The notes under the pieces: model-generated
The model's database searches: none
What the model was told of the DNA's origin: nothing
What the model saw: only the letters and a program-made list of their open reading frames with translations
In this document: positions 43,158 through 52,215 of the stretch, piece by piece
Layout of the letters: each line of letters opens with the position of its first letter
How positions within the stretch are numbered: the stretch's first letter is position 1
NCBI RefSeq assembly: GCF_001641695.1
Contig: NZ_LSEF01000114.1
Location: 1 to 64,000, forward strand
DNA length: 64,000 nt
Reading direction: 5' to 3'
Source of the DNA: Bradyrhizobium neotropicale
Lineage (GTDB): Bacteria > Pseudomonadota > Alphaproteobacteria > Rhizobiales > Xanthobacteraceae
Made by a program: the position numbers and the translations under genes

Positions 43158-43937
43158 ATGTACGAGCCAAAGACGAAGCTTAGTCCCCTCGATCCTTCCG
43201 TCGTTCGCCGGCTGAAGGATGTCTCCAGCGGTTCCCTGACTACCGAGCTGTTCAAGAAAGGGCTGCGCCAATGTTTCCTGGTCGGGCTCCTCCCGATGAA
43301 CAAGGACGCGGTTCGCTTCGCCGGCGAAGCCTTCACCATGCGCATGATCCCGGCGCGCGAGGATCTCGACACGATCGAGACCCTCACGCCGCATCCGAAC
43401 CCCGACAATCTGCAATGGGAGGCCGTTGAGAACATCCCGCCCGGCCATGTGCTGGTGATCGACAGTCGCAACGATCCGCGCGCCGCCTCAGCGGGCGCCA
43501 TGCTGCCGACGCGCATGAAGGTGCGTGGTGCAGCCGCGATCGTGACCGACGGGGCGTTTCGTGATGGCCACGAGCTGGCCCGGCTCGATTTCCCCGCCTA
43601 TGCGCGGCAGGTCACGGCATCGACACGACTGTCCTATCATCGGGTTGCCGACCTCAATATCCCCATCGCTTGCGCCGATGTGGCTGTCTATCCGGGCGAC
43701 GTCATCGTTGGCGATGGCGATGGCATCACCGTCGTGCCGCGGCATCTCGCCGCCGAAATGGCCGACCTCTGCGAGAGGCGGGACGAGCTCGAAAAGTACC
43801 TGTCGTATCGCATTGGAGCCGGCGAGCCGCTCTACGGCGTCTATCCGCCGACACCAGCCGTGCGCGCCGATTTCGAGGCGTGGAAGAAGGCCGGAGCGGA
43901 TCCGGCAAAGGTAATGACGATCCGGGCGGGAGCATGA
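43158..43937 (+). CDS. RraA-family aldolase-like protein
   Basis: The 259-residue product belongs to the RraA/HMG (4-hydroxy-4-methyl-2-oxoglutarate) aldolase family. It contains the RD metal motif in VTDGAFRDGHELARLDFP, the PGHVLVIDSRNDPRAASAGA loop, and a VVGDGDGITVVPRH-like strand (VIVGDGDGITVVPRHLAAEM). The longer C-terminal tail, ending in PPTPAVRADFEAWKK, matches the regulators-plus-aldolase type found with MR-family dehydratases. It may cleave the keto acid formed by the upstream dehydratase, giving pyruvate plus an aldehyde or keto acid. The ATG at 43158 has only a weak ribosome site. Confidence 0.82.
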   Translation: MYEPKTKLSPLDPSVVRRLKDVSSGSLTTELFKKGLRQCFLVGLLPMNKDAVRFAGEAFTMRMIPAREDLDTIETLTPHPNPDNLQWEAVENIPPGHVLVIDSRNDPRAASAGAMLPTRMKVRGAAAIVTDGAFRDGHELARLDFPAYARQVTASTRLSYHRVADLNIPIACADVAVYPGDVIVGDGDGITVVPRHLAAEMADLCERRDELEKYLSYRIGAGEPLYGVYPPTPAVRADFEAWKKAGADPAKVMTIRAGA

Positions 43938-43938
43938 G

Positions 43939-44388
43939 ATGAGCAAGATATCGCCCGCAGCCATGGAAGCGGCGATCCGTCGCTATTTCGACGCCTGCAA
44001 CGCCGCCGACTACGATGCCCTGATGGCCTGCTTCACGGCAGATGCGGTCCACTATTTTCCGCCCGGCCTGCCGGACATTCCATGGCGCAGCGCCGACATC
44101 ATCGCGCGCAAGTGGATCTGGTGCGTCGAAAATCTCGGCTCGAAGTGGACGATCGAGAAGATCCTATGCTCCTCGACGGCGCCGGAGGCCGTGATTGAAT
44201 GGACCCACTGGAAGCGGGCGCAGAACACCGCGCTTCGCGGCGACGAATGGTATGTGTTCGACGACGCGACCGGACGCATCAGGGAGATCAGGGCCTATTA
44301 CGCGGCGCCCGCCGATCCCATGGCCCGGATCTGCGAGCTCGTCGACTTCGACTATCGCGGACGCGGGTATCACCTCTCTCACGAGTAG
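43939..44388 (+). CDS. SnoaL/NTF2-like small protein
   Basis: This 149-residue protein has the NTF2-like cone fold pattern: AIRRYFDACNAADYDALMAC, FTADAVHYFPPG, and WTHWKRAQNTALRGDEWYVF, with a C-terminal beta strand region. Such proteins are small enzymes (isomerases, hydrolases) or binding domains. It starts one base after the RraA stop, so it is translated from the same messenger and ends the sugar-acid operon. Its reaction is unknown. Confidence 0.8.
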   Translation: MSKISPAAMEAAIRRYFDACNAADYDALMACFTADAVHYFPPGLPDIPWRSADIIARKWIWCVENLGSKWTIEKILCSSTAPEAVIEWTHWKRAQNTALRGDEWYVFDDATGRIREIRAYYAAPADPMARICELVDFDYRGRGYHLSHE

Positions 44389-44424
44389 CGCCGGGCAGGC
44401 AGGTCTGAAAGCGGCCGGCGTCTG

Positions 44425-44616
44425 CTAGCCGCGCCCGGTGCGGGGCTTCAGCCATGCCATGATTACGGCGCACGGCGTGCGGCGGCTGCGCGGCAGCTTG
44501 TATCGCTCGATAGCGTCTGCCGCAAAGGCGAGCGCCTGTTGTGCGGACTGTCGCTGCGTTGGGGCAAGCGCCATCCACTCGCGGATGACTGCGCGTCGTA
44601 TCCTCGACTTCGTCAT
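44425..44616 (-). CDS. small conserved-looking protein
   Basis: The 63-residue basic protein (MTKSRIRRAVIREWMALAPT ... FAADAIERYKLPRSRRTP) has a well placed GGAG 9 bases before the ATG and codon use like real genes. It looks like the short, helical, arginine-rich proteins common in Bradyrhizobium. No function is known. It lies convergent with the NTF2-like gene. Confidence 0.55.
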   Translation of the reverse strand: MTKSRIRRAVIREWMALAPTQRQSAQQALAFAADAIERYKLPRSRRTPCAVIMAWLKPRTGRG

Positions 44617-44667
44617 GTGATTGGTCTCCGGGAAGCGGCTAATCCGGCGGCTGTGCGATCGGCGCGC

Positions 44668-45105
44668 TTACGCCGCCTTCTGCAGTGGATAGGCCTGCGA
44701 ACGTCGCGCCAGCAGCGCGCAGCCGCAGGGATGTTCGGCGCCTTGCAGGACGACGAAGCCGCGCTTCGTCACCGCGGCGCGAAGAGTCTCCTTCGCAGCC
44801 GGCTTCTGTGCATCGAGCCAGATCACCAGCACGGCGCGGAGGCTGAGGAAATCATCAAGCCATTCCATCGTCGCCTCGAGCTCGCCCAGCGTGCGCCGCC
44901 GCCAATCCACCAGCGCGACCTCGTATTGCCCGGCGGGACGGCCGCAATTGCCCGCCGCAGCGGCCAGCAGATATCCGCGCCGCTGCAACTCCATCATCAA
45001 GTCCATGCTCTTCGCGCCGACCACGACGATGCGTTGCCGCGTCGAGCAGCCTGCGAGCGCCATCATCGGATCGATGATCCTGTCGCTGATGTGAGGGATA
45101 GACAT
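44668..45105 (-). CDS. hypothetical protein with a Rossmann-like core
   Basis: The 145-residue product contains GCSTRQRIVVVGAKSMDLMM and EVALVDWRRRTLGELEATME, which suggest a small alpha/beta domain. It ends in LQGAEHPCGCALLARRSQAY. I do not recognise a family. The start at 45105 is preferred because GGTGAAACT precedes it; the open frame continues to 45363 through less convincing sequence. It is separated from the small gene at 44425 by 51 bases, in the same direction. Confidence 0.55.
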   Translation of the reverse strand: MSIPHISDRIIDPMMALAGCSTRQRIVVVGAKSMDLMMELQRRGYLLAAAAGNCGRPAGQYEVALVDWRRRTLGELEATMEWLDDFLSLRAVLVIWLDAQKPAAKETLRAAVTKRGFVVLQGAEHPCGCALLARRSQAYPLQKAA

Positions 45106-45419
45106 AGTTTCACCGGTTCGGTTGTTGTTGCCTGGCAGGACGCTGAATCCGACGGAGACAAGGAGTGGCGACGCGTGCATGCCGCCACTCCGATCGCCTG
45201 TCCTGCGATGTGTCACGCAGCTTTGCGTGACCGGGCCGATATGAACCGGTTGCGATATGATTTCGAGATTGGCACAGCCCCGATTGTATATGAACGGCAT
45301 AGGACCAGCTTCGACCACTATGCCGCCGCTACAAACGGGCGACGCGATTCCCATCGAATTCAAATGCTGCTGGCGTCATCTTTCGGACCAGTGAGTGTCA
45401 CTATGCCTTGGAGACCAGG

Positions 45420-45614
45420 ATGACGGCTTATCGTGCATTTCTCGTGGGACGGCATGACCGCCCGATCAAGGTAGTGCAGTTCGATTGCAGCGACGATGAA
45501 TCGGCGATCTCGTGCGCCGAGAGGCTGGTCGAAGGCCACGATGTGGAGCTTTGGCAGCTCGATCGGCCCGTCGCGAGGTTCGATGCGCGGTCCGGTCAGA
45601 TGCGCAGAAAATGA
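45420..45614 (+). CDS. small conserved-looking protein
   Basis: This 64-residue protein (MTAYRAFLVGRHDRPIKVVQ ... ERLVEGHDVELWQLDRPVAR) has a ribosome site (GGAGACCAGG) and the composition of a folded small domain. Short proteins of this general kind are common in Bradyrhizobium; the function is unknown. It converges on the RND gene with a 4-base gap. Confidence 0.6.
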   Translation: MTAYRAFLVGRHDRPIKVVQFDCSDDESAISCAERLVEGHDVELWQLDRPVARFDARSGQMRRK

Positions 45615-45618
45615 TCTT

Positions 45619-48600
45619 CTAGCCCGCGTCGCGGTCGGATGACGCCAGCGGACGGCTTCGCTTGAATGCCGCCTTGGTGCGCTCGCGCAGGCGCTGGAAG
45701 ATCACGTAGAGCATCGGCACCAAGAAGATTCCGATCGAACTTGCGGCGAGCATGCCGGCGAATACCGCCGTGCCCACCGCTCGACGGCTGAGCGCGGCGG
45801 CCCCGGTCGCGATCACGAGCGGCAAGAGGCCGAGGATGAAGGCGACCGACGTCATCATGACCGCGCGGAAGCGCATATGGGCGCCCTGGACCGCGGCCTC
45901 ATTGAGCGCCACGCCCGCCTCGCGCTGCTCCTTCGCGAACTCGACGATCAAAATGCCATTCTTGGCGGCGAGGGCGATCAGTACCACCAGTCCGATCTGG
46001 CCATAGAGATCGAGATTGAGGCCAGCGATCTTGATGCCGAGATAGGATCCGAGCACGCCGACGACGACCGACAGCAGCACCGGGATCGGGATCACCATGC
46101 TCTCATAAAGTGCGACCAGGAACAGGTAAGCGAACAACACGGCCAACGCGAGCACGATGCCGGTCTGACCGGCGGCGCTCTGTTCCTGATAGGCGGTGCC
46201 GGTCCAGGCGAAGCTGTAACCCGTGGGCAGCACGGTATCGGAGATCTGCGCCATTGCGGCCAGCGCGGTGCCGGAGGAGATTCCGGGCGCAGGGCTGCCG
46301 TTCACCGTCACCGAGCGATAATTGTTAAAGCGGGTGATGACCTGCGGTCCGGTCACGATCTTGATGGCGGCCAGTGACCGTATCGGCACCATCTCGCCGG
46401 TGCTGTTGCGCACATAGATCCGCCAGATATCCGATACGTCGGCGCGATCGAATGCCTCGCCCTGGACGTTGACCTGCCAGGTGCGCCCGAACAGGTTGAA
46501 GTTGTTGACGTAGATGCCGCCGAGCGTCGCTTGCAAAGCGGTGAAGATGTCGTTGACCGCGACGCCCAGCGCCTGGGCCTTGCGGCGGTCGATGTCGAGA
46601 TAGAGCGACGGGTTGGTCGCGGTAAAGGTCGAGAACACGCGCGCAAGTCGCGGATCGGCATTGGCGGCGCTGATCAGCGCGTTGGTGACGCTCGAAATCG
46701 CGGCCGGACTCTGTCCCTCCAAAGCCTGAAGCTGATATTCGAATCCGCCGGCGGTGGAGAGGCCGATGATCGGCGGCAGGTTGAACGGCAGCACGTTGGC
46801 CTGCCGGACCTGCGCGCCGGCCGCGAAGGCCTTGGCGATCAGCGCTTGTGCCGAATCCGCGGCCGCTGTCCGGTCGGAAAATGGCTTCAGCCGCGCCACC
46901 ACCAGCGCACTGTTCGGCTCGGAGGCGCCGTCGAGCAGGGAAAAGCCGATGATCGCCAGCACGTGATCGACGGCCGGCATCCGTTTCAGGGTATCCTCGA
47001 TCTGCCGCGCGACCTCGCTGGTCCGCGCCACCGACGCGCCGTCGGGCAGCTGCACCGAGGTGAAGAAGGCGCCCTGGTCCTCCTCTGGCAGAAACCCCGT
47101 CGGAGTGATCCGCGACATGCCGAAAATGCCGGCGGCAAAGACAGCCACCAGCAGGAGCGACAGGGCAGCCCCGCGCACGAGGTAGCCGACGCCGCCGCTG
47201 TAGCGATCGCGCACCCAGTCAATGCCGGCGAGCACGCGGCCCATAATGCCGCGCCGCGGTCCGCCGTGGCGCAGCAACAGCGCGCACAGCGCCGGCGACA
47301 GCGTCAGGGCGTTCAACGCCGAGATCATCATGGCTGCGCTGATCGTCACGGCGAACTGGCGAAACAGCGTGCCGGAGATGCCGGGGATGAACGCGACCGG
47401 CACGAACACCGAGAGCAGCACCAGCGTGATCGCGATGATCGGCGCGGTGATCTGGGTCATGGCCTTTTTGGCCGCCTCGGCCGGAGGCAGGTCGGGCTCC
47501 TCCTCCATGACGCGCTCGACATTCTCCACCACGACGATGGCGTCGTCCACGACGATGCCGATGGCGAGCACCATCGCGAGCAGCGACACCGTATTGGCCG
47601 AATAGCCGAATACGAGCAGGACAGCGAAGGTGCCGATCAGGCTCACCGGCACGGCGACCGCCGGAATCACCGTGGCGCGGAGATTGCCGAGGAACAGATA
47701 GACCACGAGCACCACCAGGACGAAAGCCTCGCCCAGCGTCCGCAGCACCTCCGCGATCGTGTCGCGCACGAAGCTCGTGGAATCGTATTGCACGAGATAG
47801 TTCAACCCTGGCGGAAATCGCCCGGACAGCCGTTGCATCGTGTCCGCGACCGCCCGCGCGGTCGTCACCGCGTTGGCGCCCGGCGCGAGATAGATCGCAA
47901 TCGGAACGGCGGCCCGTCCGTCGATCCGCGCTTCGCTGTCGAGATTTTGCGCGCCCATCTCGACGCGGGCGACGTCCTTCACCAGCAGCGAGGAGCCATC
48001 CGGATTGGCCCGCAGCACGATGTTGGCAAATTGATCGACGCTGGCGAGCCGGCCTAAGGTCTGCACGTTGAACTGGAATTGCTGATCGTCGCTGATCGGC
48101 CGCGCGCCGATGCGGCCGACGGCAGCCTGGACGCTTTGGGTGCGGATCGCGGCGATCACGTCGGATGGGGTAAGGTTGAGGCTGGTGAGCCGCTGCGAAT
48201 CGAACCAGATCCGCATCGAATAGTTCATCTTCGCGAATAGATTCGCCTGGCCCACGCCCGGTGTGCTCGCGATCGCATCTAGCACGTTGATGATGGCGTA
48301 GTTGGTGATGAAGAGCGGGTCCTGCCGACCATCGGCGCTGTAGAGAACCAGGAATTGCAGGATCGACGAGGATCGCTTCTGCACCGTCACGCCCTGCTGT
48401 TGCACCTCCGTCGGCAATTGGGACAGGGCGCTCTGCACGCGGTTGTTGACGTTGACGGTGTTGATGTCGGCATTGGTGCCGAGCGCGAACGAAACCGTCA
48501 GCGTGTAGCTGCCGTCGTTGCCGCTGGTCGATTTCATGTAGAGCGCGCGGTCGACGCCGATCACCTGCGCCTCGAGCGGCTGGGCGACGCTGCTCTCCAC

Positions 48601-48771
48601 GACTTCGGCGGAGGCGCCTGGGAAGGTCGCGGCTACGGTGACCTGCGGTGGCACGATGTCCGGAAATTGCGCCACTGGAATCTGCATGAGCGCGAGCGCG
48701 CCGGCGATGGTGATGATGAAAGCAATCACCATCGAAAGCCGCGGACGGTCGACGAACACGCCCGATATCAT
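45619..48771 (-). CDS. RND multidrug efflux permease (AcrB/MexF-like)
   Basis: The 1050-residue inner-membrane pump of the hydrophobic/amphiphilic efflux RND family has twelve helices and two large periplasmic domains. The proton-relay aspartate pair sits in AIGIVVDDAIVVVENVERV of helix 4. Other family blocks are MISGVFVDRPRLSMVIAFII, PTGFLPEEDQGAFFTSVQLP and PVLLSVVVGVLGSYLGIKIA. It starts overlapping the adaptor gene by 4 bases (ATGA). Together they form an adaptor-pump operon, but no outer-membrane factor gene follows. The proximity of a stress-like region suggests, without proof, exposure to toxic compounds. Confidence 0.95.
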   Translation of the reverse strand: MISGVFVDRPRLSMVIAFIITIAGALALMQIPVAQFPDIVPPQVTVAATFPGASAEVVESSVAQPLEAQVIGVDRALYMKSTSGNDGSYTLTVSFALGTNADINTVNVNNRVQSALSQLPTEVQQQGVTVQKRSSSILQFLVLYSADGRQDPLFITNYAIINVLDAIASTPGVGQANLFAKMNYSMRIWFDSQRLTSLNLTPSDVIAAIRTQSVQAAVGRIGARPISDDQQFQFNVQTLGRLASVDQFANIVLRANPDGSSLLVKDVARVEMGAQNLDSEARIDGRAAVPIAIYLAPGANAVTTARAVADTMQRLSGRFPPGLNYLVQYDSTSFVRDTIAEVLRTLGEAFVLVVLVVYLFLGNLRATVIPAVAVPVSLIGTFAVLLVFGYSANTVSLLAMVLAIGIVVDDAIVVVENVERVMEEEPDLPPAEAAKKAMTQITAPIIAITLVLLSVFVPVAFIPGISGTLFRQFAVTISAAMMISALNALTLSPALCALLLRHGGPRRGIMGRVLAGIDWVRDRYSGGVGYLVRGAALSLLLVAVFAAGIFGMSRITPTGFLPEEDQGAFFTSVQLPDGASVARTSEVARQIEDTLKRMPAVDHVLAIIGFSLLDGASEPNSALVVARLKPFSDRTAAADSAQALIAKAFAAGAQVRQANVLPFNLPPIIGLSTAGGFEYQLQALEGQSPAAISSVTNALISAANADPRLARVFSTFTATNPSLYLDIDRRKAQALGVAVNDIFTALQATLGGIYVNNFNLFGRTWQVNVQGEAFDRADVSDIWRIYVRNSTGEMVPIRSLAAIKIVTGPQVITRFNNYRSVTVNGSPAPGISSGTALAAMAQISDTVLPTGYSFAWTGTAYQEQSAAGQTGIVLALAVLFAYLFLVALYESMVIPIPVLLSVVVGVLGSYLGIKIAGLNLDLYGQIGLVVLIALAAKNGILIVEFAKEQREAGVALNEAAVQGAHMRFRAVMMTSVAFILGLLPLVIATGAAALSRRAVGTAVFAGMLAASSIGIFLVPMLYVIFQRLRERTKAAFKRSRPLASSDRDAG

Positions 48772-50003
48772 GGGCTGCCGTCCGCCGGGCGCGTCGGAAC
48801 TGGGCGATTGGCTGGCGGCGCCGTGTCGCTCGCCGCGCCCTTCATGCTCGACAGAATCAGTGCGCTTGCCGGATCCGGAGCGACGGTCTGGCCGGCGCGA
48901 ACCCGCTGCAGCCCTTCGGCGATCACCTTGTCGCCGGCCGAAAGGCCGCTGATGACCGAGGCGATTGTAGTCGTCGATTGCCCGAGCTGAATGCGCCGCT
49001 GCTCGGCCTTGTTGTCCGTGCCGACCACGAGAACGTAATCGCCCCGCTGGTCGGACAATACCGCCGAGCGCGGGATCGCCAGCACCTCGACCGGCTGTAC
49101 GCCTTCGAGTACGACCGTGACGAACTCGCCGTCGGTCAGCTCGTGGACGGTGACGCGTGCCGCAGACGGCGCGCGCAGGATCGGGTTATTGATCTCGCCC
49201 CGCACCGTGATCGTGTCGGTGTTCTGCGCGATGGTGTTGTCGACGAAATTCAGCTTACCTGACTGGCCATACATGCGACCGTCGGGCAGCCGTAATCTGA
49301 TCATCACCGCTTCAAGGCCGCCTTGCGGGCCGTATCGTTCGCGCAGCTCGAGCCCCTGGCGGAGCGGCACCGGAAATGTGACGTACATCGGATCCTGGCT
49401 GACGATCGTGGTCAGAACGCCGGAGGAGGGGCCGACGATGTTGCCTTCCGTCACCGCCGTGCGCCCGATCTTGCCGTCGATCGGCGCGCTGATCACGGTG
49501 TATTCGAGGTTGATTTGCGAGGCCTGGACCTGTGCCTGCGCGGCCTGCACCTGGGCCTCGAGGCTGCGCTGGTTTGCGAGCGCAGCGTCGTAGGTCGACT
49601 GCTGCCCGGCCGGTCCTCCGAGCAGGGTGCGTGCGCGCTCCGTCGTCAGCCTGGCGTTCTCAAGTGTTGCCTCGAGCTGCGCCACCTGCGCCTGCTTGGC
49701 TGCCAGATCGGCTTCGAATGGACCGCGCTCCAGGCGATAGAGCTGGTCGCCCTTTTTGATCTCGGCCCCCTCGTTGAACAACCGCTGTTCCAGAAATGCG
49801 GTGACGCGGGCGGCAACGTTGACCCGATTGATCGCCTCGATCCGGCCAAGAAATTCGCTGGCCTCGGTGATCGGCCGCCGCGTCGCCTCGACGACGCCGA
49901 CCGCAGGCGCCGACGGTGCGGGCTGCGTCCGCGCGCCCACGCCGGTCAACACCGTGATGAGGCTTGCCGCCAGCAGTCTAGTCGGAACGTCGGCAAGGTT
50001 CAT
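48768..50003 (-). CDS. RND efflux periplasmic adaptor (MexE/AcrA-like)
   Basis: This 411-residue adaptor has a signal or anchor (LLAASLITVLTGVGARTQPA), a lipoyl half (RIEAINRVNVAARVTAFLEQ), a coiled-coil hairpin (ERARTLLGGPAGQQSTYDAA), the second lipoyl half (ISAPIDGKIGRTAVTEGNIV) and beta-barrel plus membrane-proximal domains. It ends with a proline-rich tail (APPANRPVPTRPADG). It leads the operon with the RND permease and has GGAGCGG before the ATG. There is no lipobox cysteine at the right place, so it is probably not a lipoprotein. Confidence 0.93.
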   Translation of the reverse strand: MNLADVPTRLLAASLITVLTGVGARTQPAPSAPAVGVVEATRRPITEASEFLGRIEAINRVNVAARVTAFLEQRLFNEGAEIKKGDQLYRLERGPFEADLAAKQAQVAQLEATLENARLTTERARTLLGGPAGQQSTYDAALANQRSLEAQVQAAQAQVQASQINLEYTVISAPIDGKIGRTAVTEGNIVGPSSGVLTTIVSQDPMYVTFPVPLRQGLELRERYGPQGGLEAVMIRLRLPDGRMYGQSGKLNFVDNTIAQNTDTITVRGEINNPILRAPSAARVTVHELTDGEFVTVVLEGVQPVEVLAIPRSAVLSDQRGDYVLVVGTDNKAEQRRIQLGQSTTTIASVISGLSAGDKVIAEGLQRVRAGQTVAPDPASALILSSMKGAASDTAPPANRPVPTRPADGSP

Positions 50004-50059
50004 TGTCCGCTCCTTGCTCCGGGCTCAGAACCGCCGCCGGCGTCAATGCTATGGCGTGC

Positions 50060-50368
50060 CTAGCGCCAACGCCATCCGCAATGACGGCGGCCGCGATGCC
50101 ACCAGCACACCCAACGGCGGCGCCGGCGCGGCGGCGCCGGACGCGGCGGCGGGGCGCCCCAGCCCGGGCTGCCCCACCCGGGACCGGGCGACGGTCCCCA
50201 TTGCGCCGGCATCACCGGGGCCGCTGACTCGCCAGCCCTTCCAAGATCGGGATCGACGGGCATCGCCTCAGCGACGCCAATGAGGCGAACTCCTGCGGCG
50301 CCGATCGCGGCGGTGGCAATGGCACTCGTTGCAAGGCCGAGGAAGGCACGGCGGCTGGGAGCATGCAT
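50060..50368 (-). CDS. small Tat-exported Pro/Trp/Arg-rich protein
   Basis: The 102-residue product starts with a twin-arginine signal (SRRAFLGLATSAIATAAIGA), followed by a proline/glycine/tryptophan-rich linker (GPSPGPGWGSPGWGAPPPRP). It ends with an extremely basic aromatic tail (RRRRRWVCWWHRGRRHCGWR, containing two cysteines). This kind of protein occurs in Bradyrhizobium and has no known function; the tail could bind DNA, polyanions or heme. It stands between the RND operon and the HdeD gene. Confidence 0.7.
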   Translation of the reverse strand: MHAPSRRAFLGLATSAIATAAIGAAGVRLIGVAEAMPVDPDLGRAGESAAPVMPAQWGPSPGPGWGSPGWGAPPPRPAPPRRRRRWVCWWHRGRRHCGWRWR

Positions 50369-50386
50369 TGCGATTGTCTCCTTAGG

Positions 50387-50944
50387 TCATGCGGTCGTTC
50401 GCAGCGATTGCAGCGCGTAGAGCAACCATGCGAGGCCATGCGAGATCAAATCGACGCCGAGCAGGAAGCCGAGCACCCAGACGCTGATGTCGGGGAAGCC
50501 GAACAGGATGAGCACCCCGGCGACGACGGCGAAGATTCCGGAGATCAGCATCATCCAGCCATTCTGCCGCCAGTAGGCGAAACTCAGCACGCAGCGAATG
50601 ACGCCCGATGCGAACAGCACGGCGCCGAGAAAATAAGTCAGGATCAGCGCGCCTGAGGCCGGCTGGGTGAGCAGGATGAGGCCGAAGGCGAGGTAGAGCG
50701 CACCGAGAACGATCCGCCACAGGAAACCGCCCCATCCCTTGGTCCAGAACGCGTGTGCGACCTCGAACCCGCCAGCAGCGATCGCGGTGAGTCCGATGAA
50801 CTTGACACTGATGATGGTGGCGAAGGCGAGGTCGCCGAGTGCGAAGAGGCCGGTGGCGATCAGGACGACGCCGAGCAGTGCGCAAGCCCACAGCGGCGGA
50901 CTACCGAAGGCGCCGACGGTTCCGCGGCTGTCATACACGGTCAT
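50387..50944 (-). CDS. HdeD-family membrane protein
   Basis: This 185-residue integral membrane protein has six predicted helices and the HdeD family pattern: ALLGVVLIATGLFALGDLAF, VAHAFWTKGWGGFLWRIVLG, GALILTYFLGAVLFASGVIR and DISVWVLGFLLGVDLISHGL. HdeD contributes to acid resistance at high cell density in E. coli. AGGAGG lies before the ATG at 50944; an upstream in-frame start at 50965 is less likely. It is the nearest neighbour of the YhhJ-RbbA-type transporter genes. Confidence 0.88.
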   Translation of the reverse strand: MTVYDSRGTVGAFGSPPLWACALLGVVLIATGLFALGDLAFATIISVKFIGLTAIAAGGFEVAHAFWTKGWGGFLWRIVLGALYLAFGLILLTQPASGALILTYFLGAVLFASGVIRCVLSFAYWRQNGWMMLISGIFAVVAGVLILFGFPDISVWVLGFLLGVDLISHGLAWLLYALQSLRTTA

Positions 50945-51102
50945 GCGATCCTCCTGGGCGGCCAAGGCTCGATCACATCGGATCGTAACGTTGAACCCTC
51001 GGGTCCGACATCGGACGAAACCCTGAGCCGCAGGGCGGGAATGTTCTCATCTTCGCCCCATGCGCGGGGTCGCGGACGAGAGCGGTCGGATCGTGCGGGA
51101 CC

Positions 51103-52215
51103 TCATTGCAGGAACTGCCGGAAGCGACGGAGGGACAGGAAGAACAATGAGCCGCCGATCACCAACAGGGCGGCAAGCTGCGGCCAAACGACCGCTAGCC
51201 CGGCGCCGCGAAACAGGACGGCCTGGGCCAGGATCACGAAATGGGTGTTCGGCGCAGCGAGCATAATGTTCTGAATGATTTCGGGCATGCTCTCTCTCGG
51301 TGTCGTGGCGCCCGACAGCATTTGAAGAGGCATCAGCACCAGCATCAGGAGCAGACCGAACTGCGGCATCGTTCCGGCGGAGGTGGCGAGAAAAATGCCC
51401 ATGCTGGTGGTGGCAAAAAGGTAGAGCGCCGTGCCGAACAGGAACAGCGGGACCGAACCGCCGATCCGGACCGCGAGAAGTCCCTGCACGATGAAGATGA
51501 GCGATATGCTTGCCGCGACGAGGACGACGAGGCCCATCGACCAGATCTTGCTCGCCATCACCTCGAAGGGCGTCACCGGCATGACCAGCAGGTGCTCGAT
51601 GGTGCCGTGCTCGCGCTCCCGGATCAGCGCCGCGCCGGTCAGGATGATCGACAGCATCGTGACCGAGGAGATGATGTTGTTGATGGCTCCGAACCAGCTC
51701 TTGTTGAGCTCGGGATTGAAGCGGGCGCGCAGCGCCAGATCGATCGGCAGCGGGGCGGCCGAGCGATAGCGGGACAGGAACTCGCTGACCTCGTCGCCGA
51801 CGATCGACTGGATATAGCCGCTCCCCGTGAATGCCTGCGACATCCGGGTCGCATCCACGTTGAGCTGGATGGCGGGCGATCGCCGCGCCAAGAGGTCGCG
51901 CTGGAAGTTGGGCGGGATATTGAGCGCGAAGGTGTCGAGGCCGGCATCCATGCGGGACATCATCTCCGATTGCGGGATCAGCCGGGGCACCGTGAAAAAG
52001 GGCGGGCTGAACGCCGTGATGATGCGCGTCGCGGCGGGCGACCTGTCCTCGTCGACAATGGCGAGCGCTGCCTGGTTCAGGGTCTCCGGCTGGGCCTTGG
52101 ACGCGGTATAGATCGAGACCGTGAAGGCATAGACGATCAGCACGAGCATCATGGGATCGCGGAACAGGCCACGAAGCTCCTTGATGCCGAGCTGGACGAT
52201 ATTGCCCGTACGCAT
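51103..52215 (-). CDS. ABC-2 type permease (YhhJ-like)
   Basis: The 370-residue ABC-2 permease has one N-terminal helix, a large periplasmic domain (residues ~45-170) and five C-terminal helices, including EHLLVMPVTPFEVMASKIWS and PQMLSGATTPRE-like QMLSGATTPRESMPEIIQNI. It directly follows the RbbA-type gene (start one base after that stop) and forms the second membrane half of the YhiI-RbbA-YhhJ system. The substrate is unknown; in related systems small toxins or lipids are proposed. Confidence 0.9.
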   Translation of the reverse strand: MRTGNIVQLGIKELRGLFRDPMMLVLIVYAFTVSIYTASKAQPETLNQAALAIVDEDRSPAATRIITAFSPPFFTVPRLIPQSEMMSRMDAGLDTFALNIPPNFQRDLLARRSPAIQLNVDATRMSQAFTGSGYIQSIVGDEVSEFLSRYRSAAPLPIDLALRARFNPELNKSWFGAINNIISSVTMLSIILTGAALIREREHGTIEHLLVMPVTPFEVMASKIWSMGLVVLVAASISLIFIVQGLLAVRIGGSVPLFLFGTALYLFATTSMGIFLATSAGTMPQFGLLLMLVLMPLQMLSGATTPRESMPEIIQNIMLAAPNTHFVILAQAVLFRGAGLAVVWPQLAALLVIGGSLFFLSLRRFRQFLQ

